Numbered from the stretch's first letter, positions 50,138-58,633 are shown. The stretch is 64,000 nucleotides of DNA from VFJZ01 sp046598415 (GCA_046598415.1 JBKJIG010000105.1:1-64000); one strand, 5' to 3'. Numbers and translations are program-made. Notes: generated from the sequence alone by a model not told the origin.

Positions 50138-50871
50138 GCCGCCGTGTACCCGCCGTCGATCGGGATCACCGTGCCCGTGACGTGCGGGGAGACGTCGCTC
50201 GCCAGCCACGCGATCGCCCACGCGACCTCGTCGGGCGCGCCGATGCGGCCCTGCGGGATCTGCTCCGTGACGCGCGCCCGGAAGGCCTCCGGCTCGTCCT
50301 GGCCCGCCAGCCACTCCGCCACCAGCGGCGTTTCGGTCAGCCCGGGCGCGATCGCGTTGACGCGGATCGCGTACTGCGCCAGCTCGATCGCGGCGTGCCG
50401 CGTGAAGGCGTTGATGCCGCCCTTGGCCGCGCCGTACGTGCCCATGGTGGCGACGCCGATCGTCCCGAGCCGCGACGAGAGGTTGATGATCGACCCGCCC
50501 GTGCCCTGCTCCACCATCAGGCGTGCGACCTCGCGGGTGACGCGGATCGGCGCGGCCAGGTTGATCGCGAGCACCGCGTCGATCTCGTCGTCAGAGGTCT
50601 CGAGGATGAGGTTCGTGTGGTCCTGCGCCGCGTTGTTGACGAGCACGTCGGCGCCGCCCAGCAGCTCCCGCGCGCCCTCGGCGATGGCCACCGCCGCCTC
50701 GCGCTCGCCGATGTCGGCCACCAGGTGCACCGCGCCCTGTGGCAGTGATTCGGGCTCGGTCCGGGACACCGCGAGCACGCGTCCCCCGAGCTCGGTGAGG
50801 ATCCGCACCGTGGCGAGTCCGATGCCCGCGGTGCCTCCCGTGACGATTACTCGCTTGCCGTCGAGTCGCAT
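50134..50871 (-). CDS. Short-chain dehydrogenase/reductase
   Basis: A 245-residue classical SDR: VIVTGGTAGIGLATVRILTE, VLVNNAAQD, IINLSSRLG, YGAAKGG with catalytic Tyr/Lys, and VIPIDGGYTAA at the end. VLAVSRTEPES has Arg after beta-2, suggesting NADP. The ATG at 50871 is 18 bases from the divergent agmatinase-like gene. Heads the operon with the 49448 SDR and the FMO. Confidence 0.88.
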   Translation of the reverse strand: MRLDGKRVIVTGGTAGIGLATVRILTELGGRVLAVSRTEPESLPQGAVHLVADIGEREAAVAIAEGARELLGGADVLVNNAAQDHTNLILETSDDEIDAVLAINLAAPIRVTREVARLMVEQGTGGSIINLSSRLGTIGVATMGTYGAAKGGINAFTRHAAIELAQYAIRVNAIAPGLTETPLVAEWLAGQDEPEAFRARVTEQIPQGRIGAPDEVAWAIAWLASDVSPHVTGTVIPIDGGYTAA

Positions 50872-50889
50872 ACAGGGATCATTCCACGC
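50872..50889. promoter_or_regulatory. Overlapping divergent promoters, 18 bases between start codons
   Basis: Plus strand: GATCAT (50877-50882), 7 bases before ATG 50890. Minus strand: AATGAT (50883-50878), 6 bases before ATG 50871. Same geometry as 8512-8529. Hexamer quality is modest on both strands. Confidence 0.4.
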
Positions 50890-51843
50890 ATGACGACGCC
50901 CCGGTACGGCCCAGCCGACGCCTTCCTCGCTCCGCGCTACACCGGCGTGCGCACCTTCGCACGCTGCCCGCACGTCAAGGACCTCGACGGCGTGGACGTC
51001 GCCGTCGTGGGCGTGCCCTTCGACACCGGCACCAGCTTCCGCGTGGGTGCGCGGTTCGGCCCCGAGGCGGTGCGCGCGGGATCGATCCTGCTGCGACCCT
51101 ACAACCCGAACCTGAAGGTCGACTGCTTCGCGACCCAGTCGGTGGTCGACTGGGGCGACGTCGATACGACGCCCGGCGACGCGGCGGCGTCGGTGGCGCA
51201 GATCGCGGCGCAGCTGGAGGGGATCGTCCGCGCCGGCGTGACGCCGATCGTGCTCGGCGGCGACCACACGATCGCGCTGGCCGAGCTCCGCGCCCACGCC
51301 GCGGTGCACGGCCCCGTCGCACTGGTGCTGCTCGATGCCCACTGCGATACCAACGACAGCTACTACGGCCAGCGCATCTTCCACGGCACGCCGTTCCGCC
51401 GCGCCGTCGAGGAGGGGTTGCTGCTGCCCGAGCGCTCGGTGATGGCCGGCATGCGCGGCCCGCTCTACGACCCGGGCGAGTGGGAGCGGCCGCGGACGGA
51501 GCTCGGCTTCGACGTGATCCCGTGCGAGGAGCTGCGCGACATGACGCCGGCGGAGTACGGCCGGCGCGTGCGCGACCGGGTCGGCGATGCGCCGGTGTTC
51601 CTGTCGTTCGATATCGACGTGATCGACCCGTGCCTGGCGCCCGGAACCGGCACGCCGGAGGCCGCCGGGCTGCTGCCGTACCAGGCGCTGCGGTTCGTGC
51701 GGGCGCTCGCCGGGCTGCCGTTCGTCGGCTTCGACGTGGTCGAGGTGTCGCCGCAGCTGGACGGGCCGGGCGGCCCGACGGCGATCCTCGCGGCCAATGT
51801 CGCCTACGAGTTCCTTGGACTCAATCTGCTTTGTAAGCGGTAG
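50890..51843 (+). CDS. Agmatinase/arginase-family ureohydrolase
   Basis: A 317-residue di-manganese ureohydrolase. The metal motifs are all present: GGDHTIALAE, LLDAHCDTND and SFDIDVIDPCLAPGTGTPE. VGVPFDTGTSFRVGARFGPE near residue 45 is typical of agmatinases and guanidinobutyrases. It would release urea from agmatine or a similar guanidine compound. The TAG stop is reused as the start of a -10 box for the next gene. Confidence 0.88.
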   Translation: MTTPRYGPADAFLAPRYTGVRTFARCPHVKDLDGVDVAVVGVPFDTGTSFRVGARFGPEAVRAGSILLRPYNPNLKVDCFATQSVVDWGDVDTTPGDAAASVAQIAAQLEGIVRAGVTPIVLGGDHTIALAELRAHAAVHGPVALVLLDAHCDTNDSYYGQRIFHGTPFRRAVEEGLLLPERSVMAGMRGPLYDPGEWERPRTELGFDVIPCEELRDMTPAEYGRRVRDRVGDAPVFLSFDIDVIDPCLAPGTGTPEAAGLLPYQALRFVRALAGLPFVGFDVVEVSPQLDGPGGPTAILAANVAYEFLGLNLLCKR

Positions 51844-51854
51844 TCTGCGCAGCG
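51841..51854 (+). promoter_or_regulatory. -10 box overlapping a stop codon, for the secreted protein gene
   Basis: TAGTCT at 51841-51846 begins with the stop of the ureohydrolase gene and ends 8 bases before ATG 51855, as at 10067. Confidence 0.45.
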
Positions 51855-53804
51855 ATGTGGCGTCGAGGGGTTTGGGCCGTGCTCGCGGCGGCGGTGCTTG
51901 CTGTTGTCGCGACGCCGGCGACAGCCGCCGTATCCGCGACCTCGCTGACGACCGCTGACTACCTCGCGTTCGCCGACCGGCTGCAGGTCGCGCTGAACCC
52001 GACGTGGGATGCCAGGGTGGCTGCGTACCGCACCAACCGCACGCTGTTCGTGCGCGTCAACGCCGCCATGCTCTATACGCACGCCAACGCCGCGCTGGTC
52101 GGTCACACGGGCGCAACCCGCCAGGACGCCCGGGCTCGGGCGCTGGTGCGAGGGCTCACGCAGGCGCCCGCGTTCCAGCTCGAGTCGTCTCGCGGCCCGG
52201 GCTGGACGTCACGGATGAACCAGGCCAATACGGCCGGGCACTTCTCGCTCGACCCGAAGGTGGCCGAGGCCCTCGCCGCCGCGTACCAGGCGCGGGCCAG
52301 GCTCGGCCTGTCGCCGGCACTGCAGCGACGCATCCGCAACCGCATCGCGCTCGTCGCGCGCTCGTCGTTCAACGCCAAGCGGCACCTCGACCAGGTCAAC
52401 TGGAACGCCGACCTCTACCTGGCCGACGCGGTCGTGAACCGGCGGTCGCTGGCGAGGTCGCCGTACCGCAGCATCCTCACGTGGTTCCTCGACCACGCGC
52501 GCAAGCGCAGCCCGGGCGGCACGACCAACCTCAACTCCGGCTACGGGTTCCACTACCGGCCGGACCGGCAGGGCGCGGAGGTGAACCGCAACTCGACCGG
52601 CGAGTACGCGAGCATGGTGGTCGGCGTGGTGCTGCCCTACGATCTCGCGCGCTCGCAGGGCATGAAGGCGGTCACCGCGGCCGAGGGTGAGATGGCGCGG
52701 CGCTGGCAGCGACGCGTGCTGTACGGCGACTGGACGCATGCCGGAGCGATGAACTGGGACACCGGCCACGGCTTCCTCCGCTGGCAGCTGCGCCGGTACT
52801 GGGCCCTCGCCGGCAACGGGCTGCTCGCGATGGCATCGTCGCGCCGGCTCGCGTTCGGCGCGACGGCCCGCAACCAGGCGAAGTACGTGTTCGACCAGTC
52901 GCTGCGCCTGTACGACCGGCTCGCGGTCATCGAGGGCCCGTTGCTCGACTCGACCTTCTACTCGATCAAGAGCGCCGCCGCGCAGCCGCGCCTCGACCCG
53001 GCCCTGACGGCCGCCCGCTTCGCATCGCTGGCCACGCGTGCCGCGGTGCTCGGGCTCGGGACGATGCAGGCCGCGCCGCTGCCGCCGGCCTACGGGTTCG
53101 ACCCCGACATCCGCCGCCTCGCGGTGACGACCCCGTCGTACTCGACGGCGATCACGCAGGCGACCGCCGTCGGCAACGGCGGCGCCGAGCTGTCGCGACT
53201 GATCGACGACAAGGGCGTGCCACTGTCGGGCACCGGCGGCAACGGCGCCACCTCGACCGCGTTCGGCCTGCGGCTCGTGGCCGGCAGGCGCACGATCCTC
53301 GAGACCCAGCCCGGCTTCACGCGTTACTCGCCGACCATGGGCCGGCTGAGCGCGAACGTCCGGCCCGGCGGCGGCGGCTTCACGCGCATCCACAGCCAGA
53401 CCCGCGCGGGCAGCGGTCGGCGCCAGGTGACGGTGGCGCACGACTTCACGCCGACCACCATCCACGTGCGGCGCCGCATCGTCGGCGCCCGCGGCCTGCT
53501 CGCGCAGGTGCGCTTCCCGGCCTATCGCACGGCGTCGTACGACGTCATCCGCGGCGCGGCCGTGGCGAACGTCCGCCTCGAGTCGGGCACGCGCAGCGCC
53601 GCCGGTGCCACGATGATCCGCGTCCGGCTGGTCGACGGCCGCGACTACGTCGTCGCGTTCGACGCGCCGCTGCCGACCGGAGCGCAGATCCGCGTCGTGA
53701 TCCCGCAGAGCGCCCGCTCGGCACCGACGTCGGACCGCACGGCGATCATCTCGCTGCCGGTGCGCACGAACGACACCACGCTCGGCTACACGCTCACGCC
53801 GTAG
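51855..53804 (+). CDS. Secreted protein resembling alpha/alpha-toroid polysaccharide lyases
   Basis: A 649-residue exported protein. A Sec signal peptide (RRGVWAVLAAAVLAVVATPA, AxA site) is followed by about 370 residues of helices with Asn/His/Tyr-rich turns (LDQVNWNADLYLADA; LNSGYGFHYRPDRQG; EVNRNSTGEYASMV; MNWDTGHGFLRWQLRRYW). A beta-rich C-terminal third follows (FTRIHSQTRAGSG; VRLVDGRDYVVAFD). This two-part layout recalls heparinase/alginate-lyase-like enzymes, but I find no exact family. No partner gene is adjacent. Confidence 0.5.
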   Translation: MWRRGVWAVLAAAVLAVVATPATAAVSATSLTTADYLAFADRLQVALNPTWDARVAAYRTNRTLFVRVNAAMLYTHANAALVGHTGATRQDARARALVRGLTQAPAFQLESSRGPGWTSRMNQANTAGHFSLDPKVAEALAAAYQARARLGLSPALQRRIRNRIALVARSSFNAKRHLDQVNWNADLYLADAVVNRRSLARSPYRSILTWFLDHARKRSPGGTTNLNSGYGFHYRPDRQGAEVNRNSTGEYASMVVGVVLPYDLARSQGMKAVTAAEGEMARRWQRRVLYGDWTHAGAMNWDTGHGFLRWQLRRYWALAGNGLLAMASSRRLAFGATARNQAKYVFDQSLRLYDRLAVIEGPLLDSTFYSIKSAAAQPRLDPALTAARFASLATRAAVLGLGTMQAAPLPPAYGFDPDIRRLAVTTPSYSTAITQATAVGNGGAELSRLIDDKGVPLSGTGGNGATSTAFGLRLVAGRRTILETQPGFTRYSPTMGRLSANVRPGGGGFTRIHSQTRAGSGRRQVTVAHDFTPTTIHVRRRIVGARGLLAQVRFPAYRTASYDVIRGAAVANVRLESGTRSAAGATMIRVRLVDGRDYVVAFDAPLPTGAQIRVVIPQSARSAPTSDRTAIISLPVRTNDTTLGYTLTP

Positions 53805-53816
53805 CCGCGCGTCAGG

Positions 53817-54236
53817 TCAGTGCGAGGCGCAGGTGGAGCAGCCGCTGTCGCCGGAGTCGGCGGACGCGTCGGCGGGCTCCTCGCCGTCCTTCATCTGGAA
53901 GGACGAGCCGCAGCCGCAGCCGGCGACGACGTTCGGATTCTCGATCTTGAACCCGGTGCCGTTCAGGCCATCGACGAAATCGATCCCGGCGCCGCTCAGG
54001 TACGGCAGGCTGAAGGGGTCGACGACGATGCGGACGCCGTGCATCTCGATCACGGCGTCGCCCTCGGCGGGCGCCTCGTCGAAACCGAGCGCGTACTGGA
54101 ATCCGGAGCAGCCACCGCCCTGGACGGCGATGCGCAGCACCTCGGCCCCGTCGTCCTCGGCCGCGATGAACTCGCGGACCTTGTCGGCGGCCTTGGAGGT
54201 GATGGTGATGGTGGTATTGGCGAGGGTGTCGGACAT
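53817..54236 (-). CDS. A-type Fe-S cluster carrier (IscA/ErpA/HesB family)
   Basis: A 139-residue Fe-S carrier/insertion protein. The three conserved cysteines are in GGGCSGFQYALGFDE and GCGCGSSFQ, with DPFSLPYLSGAGIDFVDGLN between. An unusual acidic tail ends in GCSTCASH, a second Cys-x2-Cys-x2-His cluster. ATG 54236 has GAGAGGA 5 bases upstream and a TACGCT box at 54254-54249. Candidate supplier for LipA and complex I clusters. Confidence 0.92.
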   Translation of the reverse strand: MSDTLANTTITITSKAADKVREFIAAEDDGAEVLRIAVQGGGCSGFQYALGFDEAPAEGDAVIEMHGVRIVVDPFSLPYLSGAGIDFVDGLNGTGFKIENPNVVAGCGCGSSFQMKDGEEPADASADSGDSGCSTCASH

Positions 54237-54263
54237 CGGTGTCCTCTCAGCGTAGCGAGATAT

Positions 54264-54845
54264 TCAACGCGTGCCACCGTCCGGAGATTCCCGCAGCCAG
54301 TGAAGTCCGCGATCCGGGGTCAGGACGCCGTCCACCGATCGGTCGTGGTCCTCGGCCGGCAGCCACTCGAGCACCTCGTCGCCGAACACCACGGCCACGA
54401 CCCGCGCGGAGGTGCGGATCAGCGCCCGGTCGTACGAGCCGCCGCCCTGGCCGAGCCGCATGCCGCTGCCGTCGACGGCGAGCGCGGGCACCAGCACCAG
54501 GTCGGCGGTCGCGATCGCGTCCGGGCCGAGCGTCGGACCGGGCGGCTCCGACATCCGCAGGCGGCCCTCGACCAGTTCGGCCGCGCCGGTGAAGGGCGCC
54601 CAGTCCAGATCCATGTCGGCGAGCAGCACCGGCAGCAGCACCCGCACGCCGCGTGCGTGCAGCGCCTCGAGCAGCGGCACGGTCGGCGGTTCGGAGCGCA
54701 CGCCGACGAACGCCGCGATCGTCGATCCATCGAGCGCCGCGGCGTGGCCGACGAACGCGGCCGCGACGGTCGCGCGCTCGTGCTCGGTGCGGTCGATGCG
54801 GGCACGCCGCAGCCGGCGGCGCAGGTCGGCCTTGGCGTCAGGCAT
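54264..54845 (-). CDS. 5-formyltetrahydrofolate cyclo-ligase
   Basis: A 193-residue enzyme that converts 5-formyl-THF to methenyl-THF with ATP. KADLRRRLRRAR at the N-terminus, VPLLEALHARGVRVLLPVLL, LVLVPALAVDGSGMRLGQGG and GSYDRAL are the family motifs in order. ATG 54845 overlaps the end of the GrpB-like gene by 8 bases, so they are co-transcribed. Confidence 0.92.
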   Translation of the reverse strand: MPDAKADLRRRLRRARIDRTEHERATVAAAFVGHAAALDGSTIAAFVGVRSEPPTVPLLEALHARGVRVLLPVLLADMDLDWAPFTGAAELVEGRLRMSEPPGPTLGPDAIATADLVLVPALAVDGSGMRLGQGGGSYDRALIRTSARVVAVVFGDEVLEWLPAEDHDRSVDGVLTPDRGLHWLRESPDGGTR

Positions 54846-55155
54846 CGGACCGCCCGATCCGCCAGGCGGTGGCGTCCGCCCAGGCCTCGGCGCGGGCCGC
54901 CGCCGGCCCTGCCCGCAGGTAGTCGCGGCACAGCAGCGGGTAGCGGTGGTGGAACCGGCCGTCGCCGCGCACGTGCACGTGGGCCACCTGGACGTCGATC
55001 ACGTCCTTCGCAGCCAGTCCGGGCACCGCCGTCGACCCGATGTGGTCGATCCGCTGGGCCGCTGGACCGTAGGCGGACCGAAGTCCCGCGGCCAGGCGAT
55101 CGAACTCGGCCGGCCAGGTCCCCCGATAGTCGACGATCGCGACGGTCCGCGCCAT
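54838..55155 (-). CDS. GrpB (UPF0157)-like protein with internal deletion
   Basis: A 105-residue remnant or minimal form of the GrpB nucleotidyltransferase-like family. The N-terminal half VDYRGTWPAEFDRLAAGLRS and HIGSTAVPGLAAKDVIDVQV are well kept. The text then jumps directly to AHVHVRGDGRFHHRYPLLCR, DYLRAGPAAARAE, the family's C-terminal 'HLHV...FRDyLra.P' part. About 50 residues between them, and the final helix, are missing relative to the usual 170-180. ATG 55155 has TAAGCT 7 bases upstream. It may be non-functional. Confidence 0.75.
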   Translation of the reverse strand: MARTVAIVDYRGTWPAEFDRLAAGLRSAYGPAAQRIDHIGSTAVPGLAAKDVIDVQVAHVHVRGDGRFHHRYPLLCRDYLRAGPAAARAEAWADATAWRIGRSDA

Positions 55156-55168
55156 TCCGAGAAGCTTA
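55156..55168 (-). promoter_or_regulatory. Leaderless-type promoter of the GrpB-like gene
   Basis: TAAGCT (55168-55163, minus strand) ends 7 bases before ATG 55155. Confidence 0.5.
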
Positions 55169-55282
55169 GTGCGTGTCGCGCGACGGCGCTTGTGACACGT
55201 GCGGAAGCGCACGATGATTGCCCACAAATCGGCTCGTAGCGCGCGATTGGGGGCTGTTCGCCCATCCGCGCGTGGTGGTGGT

Positions 55283-55380
55283 TTGTTACTGCTGGGAGGC
55301 CGCGCTAGAGTCTGGCCCGAGGTGGCAGCTGCCATGGGGCTCAAGGAACTGGCTGCGAACAGCCGAAGGAGGGGGCGCTG
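55283..55380 (+). promoter_or_regulatory. nuo operon promoter and ribosome site
   Basis: TTGTTA (55283-55288), 17-base spacer, TAGAGT (55306-55311); start near 55318. The leader of about 60 bases ends in AAGGAGGGGG, a strong Shine-Dalgarno 5-6 bases before ATG 55381. This is one of the few canonical leadered starts in the window. Confidence 0.6.
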
Positions 55381-55743
55381 ATGCTTGGCGACTGGGCTTC
55401 CCTGCTCATCTACCTGCTGTTCGCGGCGCTTGTCGCGGGGAGCCTCCTCTACGCGTCCGTCGCCCTCGGCACGCGCGGCCGGCGCGAGGGCCGGCAGAAG
55501 TCGTACTCGTTCGAGTCGGGCGTCTCGCCCGGGTCGTTCCAGCCGACCAACCTCTCGGTCAACTACTACCTGACCGCGATGCTGTTCATCGTCTTCGACA
55601 TCGAGATCGTCTACCTCTACCCGCTCGCCGTGATCCTCGAGCCGCTCGGCTCCTTCGGCTTCGCCGAGCTGTGCGCGTTCGTGACGGTGCTGGCGATCGG
55701 CTACATCTACATCTGGCGGAAGGGAGCACTCCAGTGGAAGTGA
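55381..55743 (+). CDS. nuoA: NADH-quinone oxidoreductase subunit A
   Basis: A 120-residue membrane subunit of complex I with three helices. The motif GRREGRQKSYSFESGVSPGS corresponds to the conserved loop ('K...YECG.dP') with Ser in place of Cys, and FDIEIVYLYPLAVI is the conserved Asp/Glu helix. First gene of the nuoA-J run; each following gene overlaps or is within 15 bases. Confidence 0.95.
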   Translation: MLGDWASLLIYLLFAALVAGSLLYASVALGTRGRREGRQKSYSFESGVSPGSFQPTNLSVNYYLTAMLFIVFDIEIVYLYPLAVILEPLGSFGFAELCAFVTVLAIGYIYIWRKGALQWK

Positions 55744-56267
55744 TCCCGCCCGCACAGGTGCGGCGTTCGCTGCGGGCCACGCAACTCGAGGACATCGTTA
55801 TGACGACGACGGTGGACAAGGCGATCGCATGGGCCTCGTCCAACTCGGTCTGGCCGTTCGGCTTCGGCCTCGCGTGCTGCGCCATGGAGATGATCGCGAT
55901 GATCACCTCGGCGCGCTACGACGTCGCCCGCTTCGGCTCCGAGGTGGTGCGCGCCACACCGCGCCAGGCCGACCTGATCATCGTCTCCGGCCGCGTCGCC
56001 CACAAGATGGCCGAGCCGATCCGCCAGCTGTACGAGCAGATGCTCGAGCCGAAGTGGGTGATGGCGATGGGCGCGTGCTCGTCGACCGCCGGCATGTTCG
56101 CCAACTATGCGGTGCTGCAGGGCGTCGACAAGATCGTCCCCGTCGACGTCTATGTGCCCGGCTGCCCGCCGCGGCCCGAGGCCGTCGTCGAGGGTCTGCT
56201 GACCCTGCAGAAGAAGATCAAGGCCGGTATCCCGCCCGCCTACCTCCAGCAGCAGAGCGATGCCTGA
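55734..56267 (+). CDS. nuoB: NADH-quinone oxidoreductase subunit B
   Basis: A 177-residue peripheral subunit that holds cluster N2, the last Fe-S centre before quinone. The four ligands are in FGLACCAMEM (two adjacent Cys), MGACSSTAGMF and VPGCPPRPEAV. RYDVARFGSEVVRATPRQAD is highly typical. GTG 55734 (AGGGAG 7 bases upstream) keeps an N-terminal extension like those of Thermus and actinobacteria; ATG 55800, with GAGGA upstream, is an alternative. It overlaps nuoA by 10 bases. Confidence 0.95.
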   Translation: MEVIPPAQVRRSLRATQLEDIVMTTTVDKAIAWASSNSVWPFGFGLACCAMEMIAMITSARYDVARFGSEVVRATPRQADLIIVSGRVAHKMAEPIRQLYEQMLEPKWVMAMGACSSTAGMFANYAVLQGVDKIVPVDVYVPGCPPRPEAVVEGLLTLQKKIKAGIPPAYLQQQSDA

Positions 56268-56895
56268 GTCGATCCGCGCGATCTCGCAGCCGACGTGGGG
56301 CGACCCCGACGTCGGCGCGCTCGAACGGCTCACCGCCGCCCTCGGCGAGGACGGTGTGCTGCTGCACAAGATCGATCGCGACGAGCTCACGATCGTGGTC
56401 GCCGCCGACCGCTGGGTCGAGACCGCGACCTTCCTGCGTGACACGGAGGGCTACGACTACCTGTCCGACGTCGTCACGGCCGACTGGCTCGGGTACGGCG
56501 GTGACGTCGCCGGCTACTGGGGCGCCAACCAGTTCGGCGGCCGCGACCTGAACCGCGCCGGCTCGTGGGGAAACGCCGCCGTGCCGAAGCCGCTCGGGGA
56601 CAAGCGCTTTACGGTCTCCAGCCACCTGCTGAAGCTGATGACGGTCGCGCCGGGCGAGCACCGCCGGCTGCGCATCCAGGCCTGGCTCGACGACGGCGAG
56701 GAGATCGCCACGCTGATCCCGGTCTTCCCCTCTGCCGACTACCACGAGCGCGAGGCCTACGACATGATGGGCGTCGTCTTCACGGGGCACCCGAATCTCG
56801 TCCGCATCCTGCTTCCCGACTACTGGGAAGGCCACCCGCATCGCAAGGACTCGCCGCTCGGCGGCGAGCCCGTGCAGTTCTCGGACGACGTCTGA
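56260..56895 (+). CDS. nuoC: NADH-quinone oxidoreductase subunit C
   Basis: A 211-residue 30-kDa-type subunit. The C-terminal signature is clear: PVFPSADYHEREAYDMMGVV, then HPNLVRILLPDYWEGHPHRK and DSPLGGEPVQF. The N-terminal TAALGEDGVLLHKI and LRDTEGYDYLSDVVTADWLG are as in unfused NuoC. It overlaps nuoB by 8 bases and nuoD by one (TGATG). Confidence 0.94.
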   Translation: MPESIRAISQPTWGDPDVGALERLTAALGEDGVLLHKIDRDELTIVVAADRWVETATFLRDTEGYDYLSDVVTADWLGYGGDVAGYWGANQFGGRDLNRAGSWGNAAVPKPLGDKRFTVSSHLLKLMTVAPGEHRRLRIQAWLDDGEEIATLIPVFPSADYHEREAYDMMGVVFTGHPNLVRILLPDYWEGHPHRKDSPLGGEPVQFSDDV

Positions 56896-58151
56896 TGGCC
56901 GCCGTCAAGCCGCGCGCGTCCGCCTGGCCGGTCCTCGGCATCCCCTCGCCGACGCCGTCGGTGACGGTGCCGTCGGGCGACAACCCGGACCTGCTCGAGA
57001 TCAACCTCGGCCCCAACCATCCGTCCACGCATGGCGTGCTGCGGCTGGTCGTGCACCTGGACGGCGAGATCGTCGCAGGCCTGCGCAACGAGCTCGGGTA
57101 CGTCCACACGGGCATCGAGAAGAACATCGAGCAGAAGACGTACTGGAAGGCGATCACGTACGTCCCGCGCATGGACTACCTGTCGTTCTTCTCGGGCGAG
57201 GTGGCCTTCTGCATGGCCGTCGAGAAGCTGCTCGAGCTGGAGGTGCCGCGCCGCGGCGAATACCTGCGCGTGATCTTCCAGGAGCTCACGCGCCTGCACT
57301 CGCACCTGATCTTCCTCGGCACCGGCTCGGTCGACCTGGGCGGCATCGCGCTGCTGTTCTACTGCTTCCGCGACCGTGACTACGTGCTCGACCTGTTCGA
57401 GATGGTCACCGGCCAGCGCATGCACCCGCGCTACGGCCAGGTCGGCGGCGTCGCCGAGGACATCCCGAAGGGCTTCGAGCCGAAGGCGCGTCAGTTCATC
57501 TCGTACATGCGTGGCCGCATCGGCGAGTACGAGGACCTGATCGGCCAGAACCCGATCTGGCGCTCGCGCACCGTCGGGGTCGGCGTGATGCCGCCCGAGT
57601 TCGCGATCCAGATGGCGCAGTCCGGGCCCAACGTGCGCGCCTCCGGCATCCCGTGGGATCTGCGCAGCGCCAACGGCGGCTACGGCGCCTACCGTGAGCT
57701 CGACTACCAGCCGGTGCTGGGCCAGAACGGCGACGTGTTCGACCGGTTCTGGGTGCGCGTCCAGGAGATGCGCTCGTCGCTCGACCTGATCGAGAAGTGC
57801 CTCGACGGCCTGCCGGAGGGCCCGTTCATCGCCGACGACCGCAAGGTCGTGCTGCCGCCGCGCCACGAGCTGCACACCTCGATGGAGTCGCTCATCCATC
57901 ACTTCAAGATCGTCACCGAGGGCTTCCGCGTGCCGCCGGGCGAGATCTATGCACCGATCGAATCGGCCCGTGGCGAGTTCGGCTTCTACATGATCTCCGA
58001 CGGCACCGCCAAGCCGTGGCGCGCCCGCCTGCGGCCGCCCAGCTTCGTGACGCTGTCGTCGCTCGCGGCGCTCGCGACCGGCCACTACCTGGCCGACCTG
58101 ATCGCGATCCTGGCGTCGATCGACCCGGTGATGGGAGACTGCGACCGCTGA
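56895..58151 (+). CDS. nuoD: NADH-quinone oxidoreductase subunit D
   Basis: A 418-residue 49-kDa subunit that forms the quinone site with NuoB. INLGPNHPSTHGVLRLVVHL at about residues 36-55, HTGIEKNIEQKTYWKAITYV, and the C-terminal ESARGEFGFYMISDGT and PWRARLRPPSFV are conserved. Residue 72 is Thr in VHTGIEK, where the mitochondrial NDUFS2 sequence has the dimethylated Arg (HRGTEK); Thermus also lacks this Arg. This bears on the MidA-type gene at 28709. Confidence 0.96.
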   Translation: MAAVKPRASAWPVLGIPSPTPSVTVPSGDNPDLLEINLGPNHPSTHGVLRLVVHLDGEIVAGLRNELGYVHTGIEKNIEQKTYWKAITYVPRMDYLSFFSGEVAFCMAVEKLLELEVPRRGEYLRVIFQELTRLHSHLIFLGTGSVDLGGIALLFYCFRDRDYVLDLFEMVTGQRMHPRYGQVGGVAEDIPKGFEPKARQFISYMRGRIGEYEDLIGQNPIWRSRTVGVGVMPPEFAIQMAQSGPNVRASGIPWDLRSANGGYGAYRELDYQPVLGQNGDVFDRFWVRVQEMRSSLDLIEKCLDGLPEGPFIADDRKVVLPPRHELHTSMESLIHHFKIVTEGFRVPPGEIYAPIESARGEFGFYMISDGTAKPWRARLRPPSFVTLSSLAALATGHYLADLIAILASIDPVMGDCDR

Positions 58152-58633
58152 TGGCCGTCGACACGCTCTACGACGCCATCCAGGCGGAGATCGCGAAGTA
58201 CCCCGATCGCCGCTCGGCCATCCTCGGTGCCCTGCGCCTCGCGCAGGAGAAGTACCGCTGGCTGTCGCCCGAGGCGTTCGAGGAGGTGTCGCGCTGCATC
58301 GACCTGCCGGTCGCGCACTGCCAGGCGGTCGCGTCCTTCTACGACATGTTCTTCCTGGAGCCGGTCGGCGCGCACGTCGTCGAGGTGTGTACCAACGTGT
58401 CGTGCTGCCTGGTCGGCGCCACCGACGTCGTGGCCGCCTTTGAGAAGGAGCTCGGCTGCCGGCTCGGGCAGACCTCGCCCGACGGCGTAGCCACGCTGCG
58501 TTCCGTCGAGTGCCTGGGTGGATGCGGCTGGGGCCCGGTCGTCTCGGTCGATCACCGTTACCTCGAGCACTTCACCGCCGACGACGCGCGCACCGTCGTC
58601 GCCGATCTCCGATCCCGCGCGGGAGGCCACTGA
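58151..58633 (+). CDS. nuoE: NADH-quinone oxidoreductase subunit E
   Basis: A 160-residue thioredoxin-fold subunit with the [2Fe-2S] cluster N1a: CTNVSCCLVG (Cys-x4-Cys, plus one extra Cys) and VECLGGCGWGP (Cys-x3-Cys). The N-terminal helical part ILGALRLAQEKYRWLSPEAF is typical. Start and stop overlap nuoD and nuoF by one base each. Confidence 0.95.
   Translation: MAVDTLYDAIQAEIAKYPDRRSAILGALRLAQEKYRWLSPEAFEEVSRCIDLPVAHCQAVASFYDMFFLEPVGAHVVEVCTNVSCCLVGATDVVAAFEKELGCRLGQTSPDGVATLRSVECLGGCGWGPVVSVDHRYLEHFTADDARTVVADLRSRAGGH

Noticed and set aside
55156..55380. Small gene between the GrpB-like gene and nuoA (plus-strand frame 55199-55381)
   Set aside because: Its translation is basic and low-complexity and overlaps the probable nuo promoter; no ribosome site.
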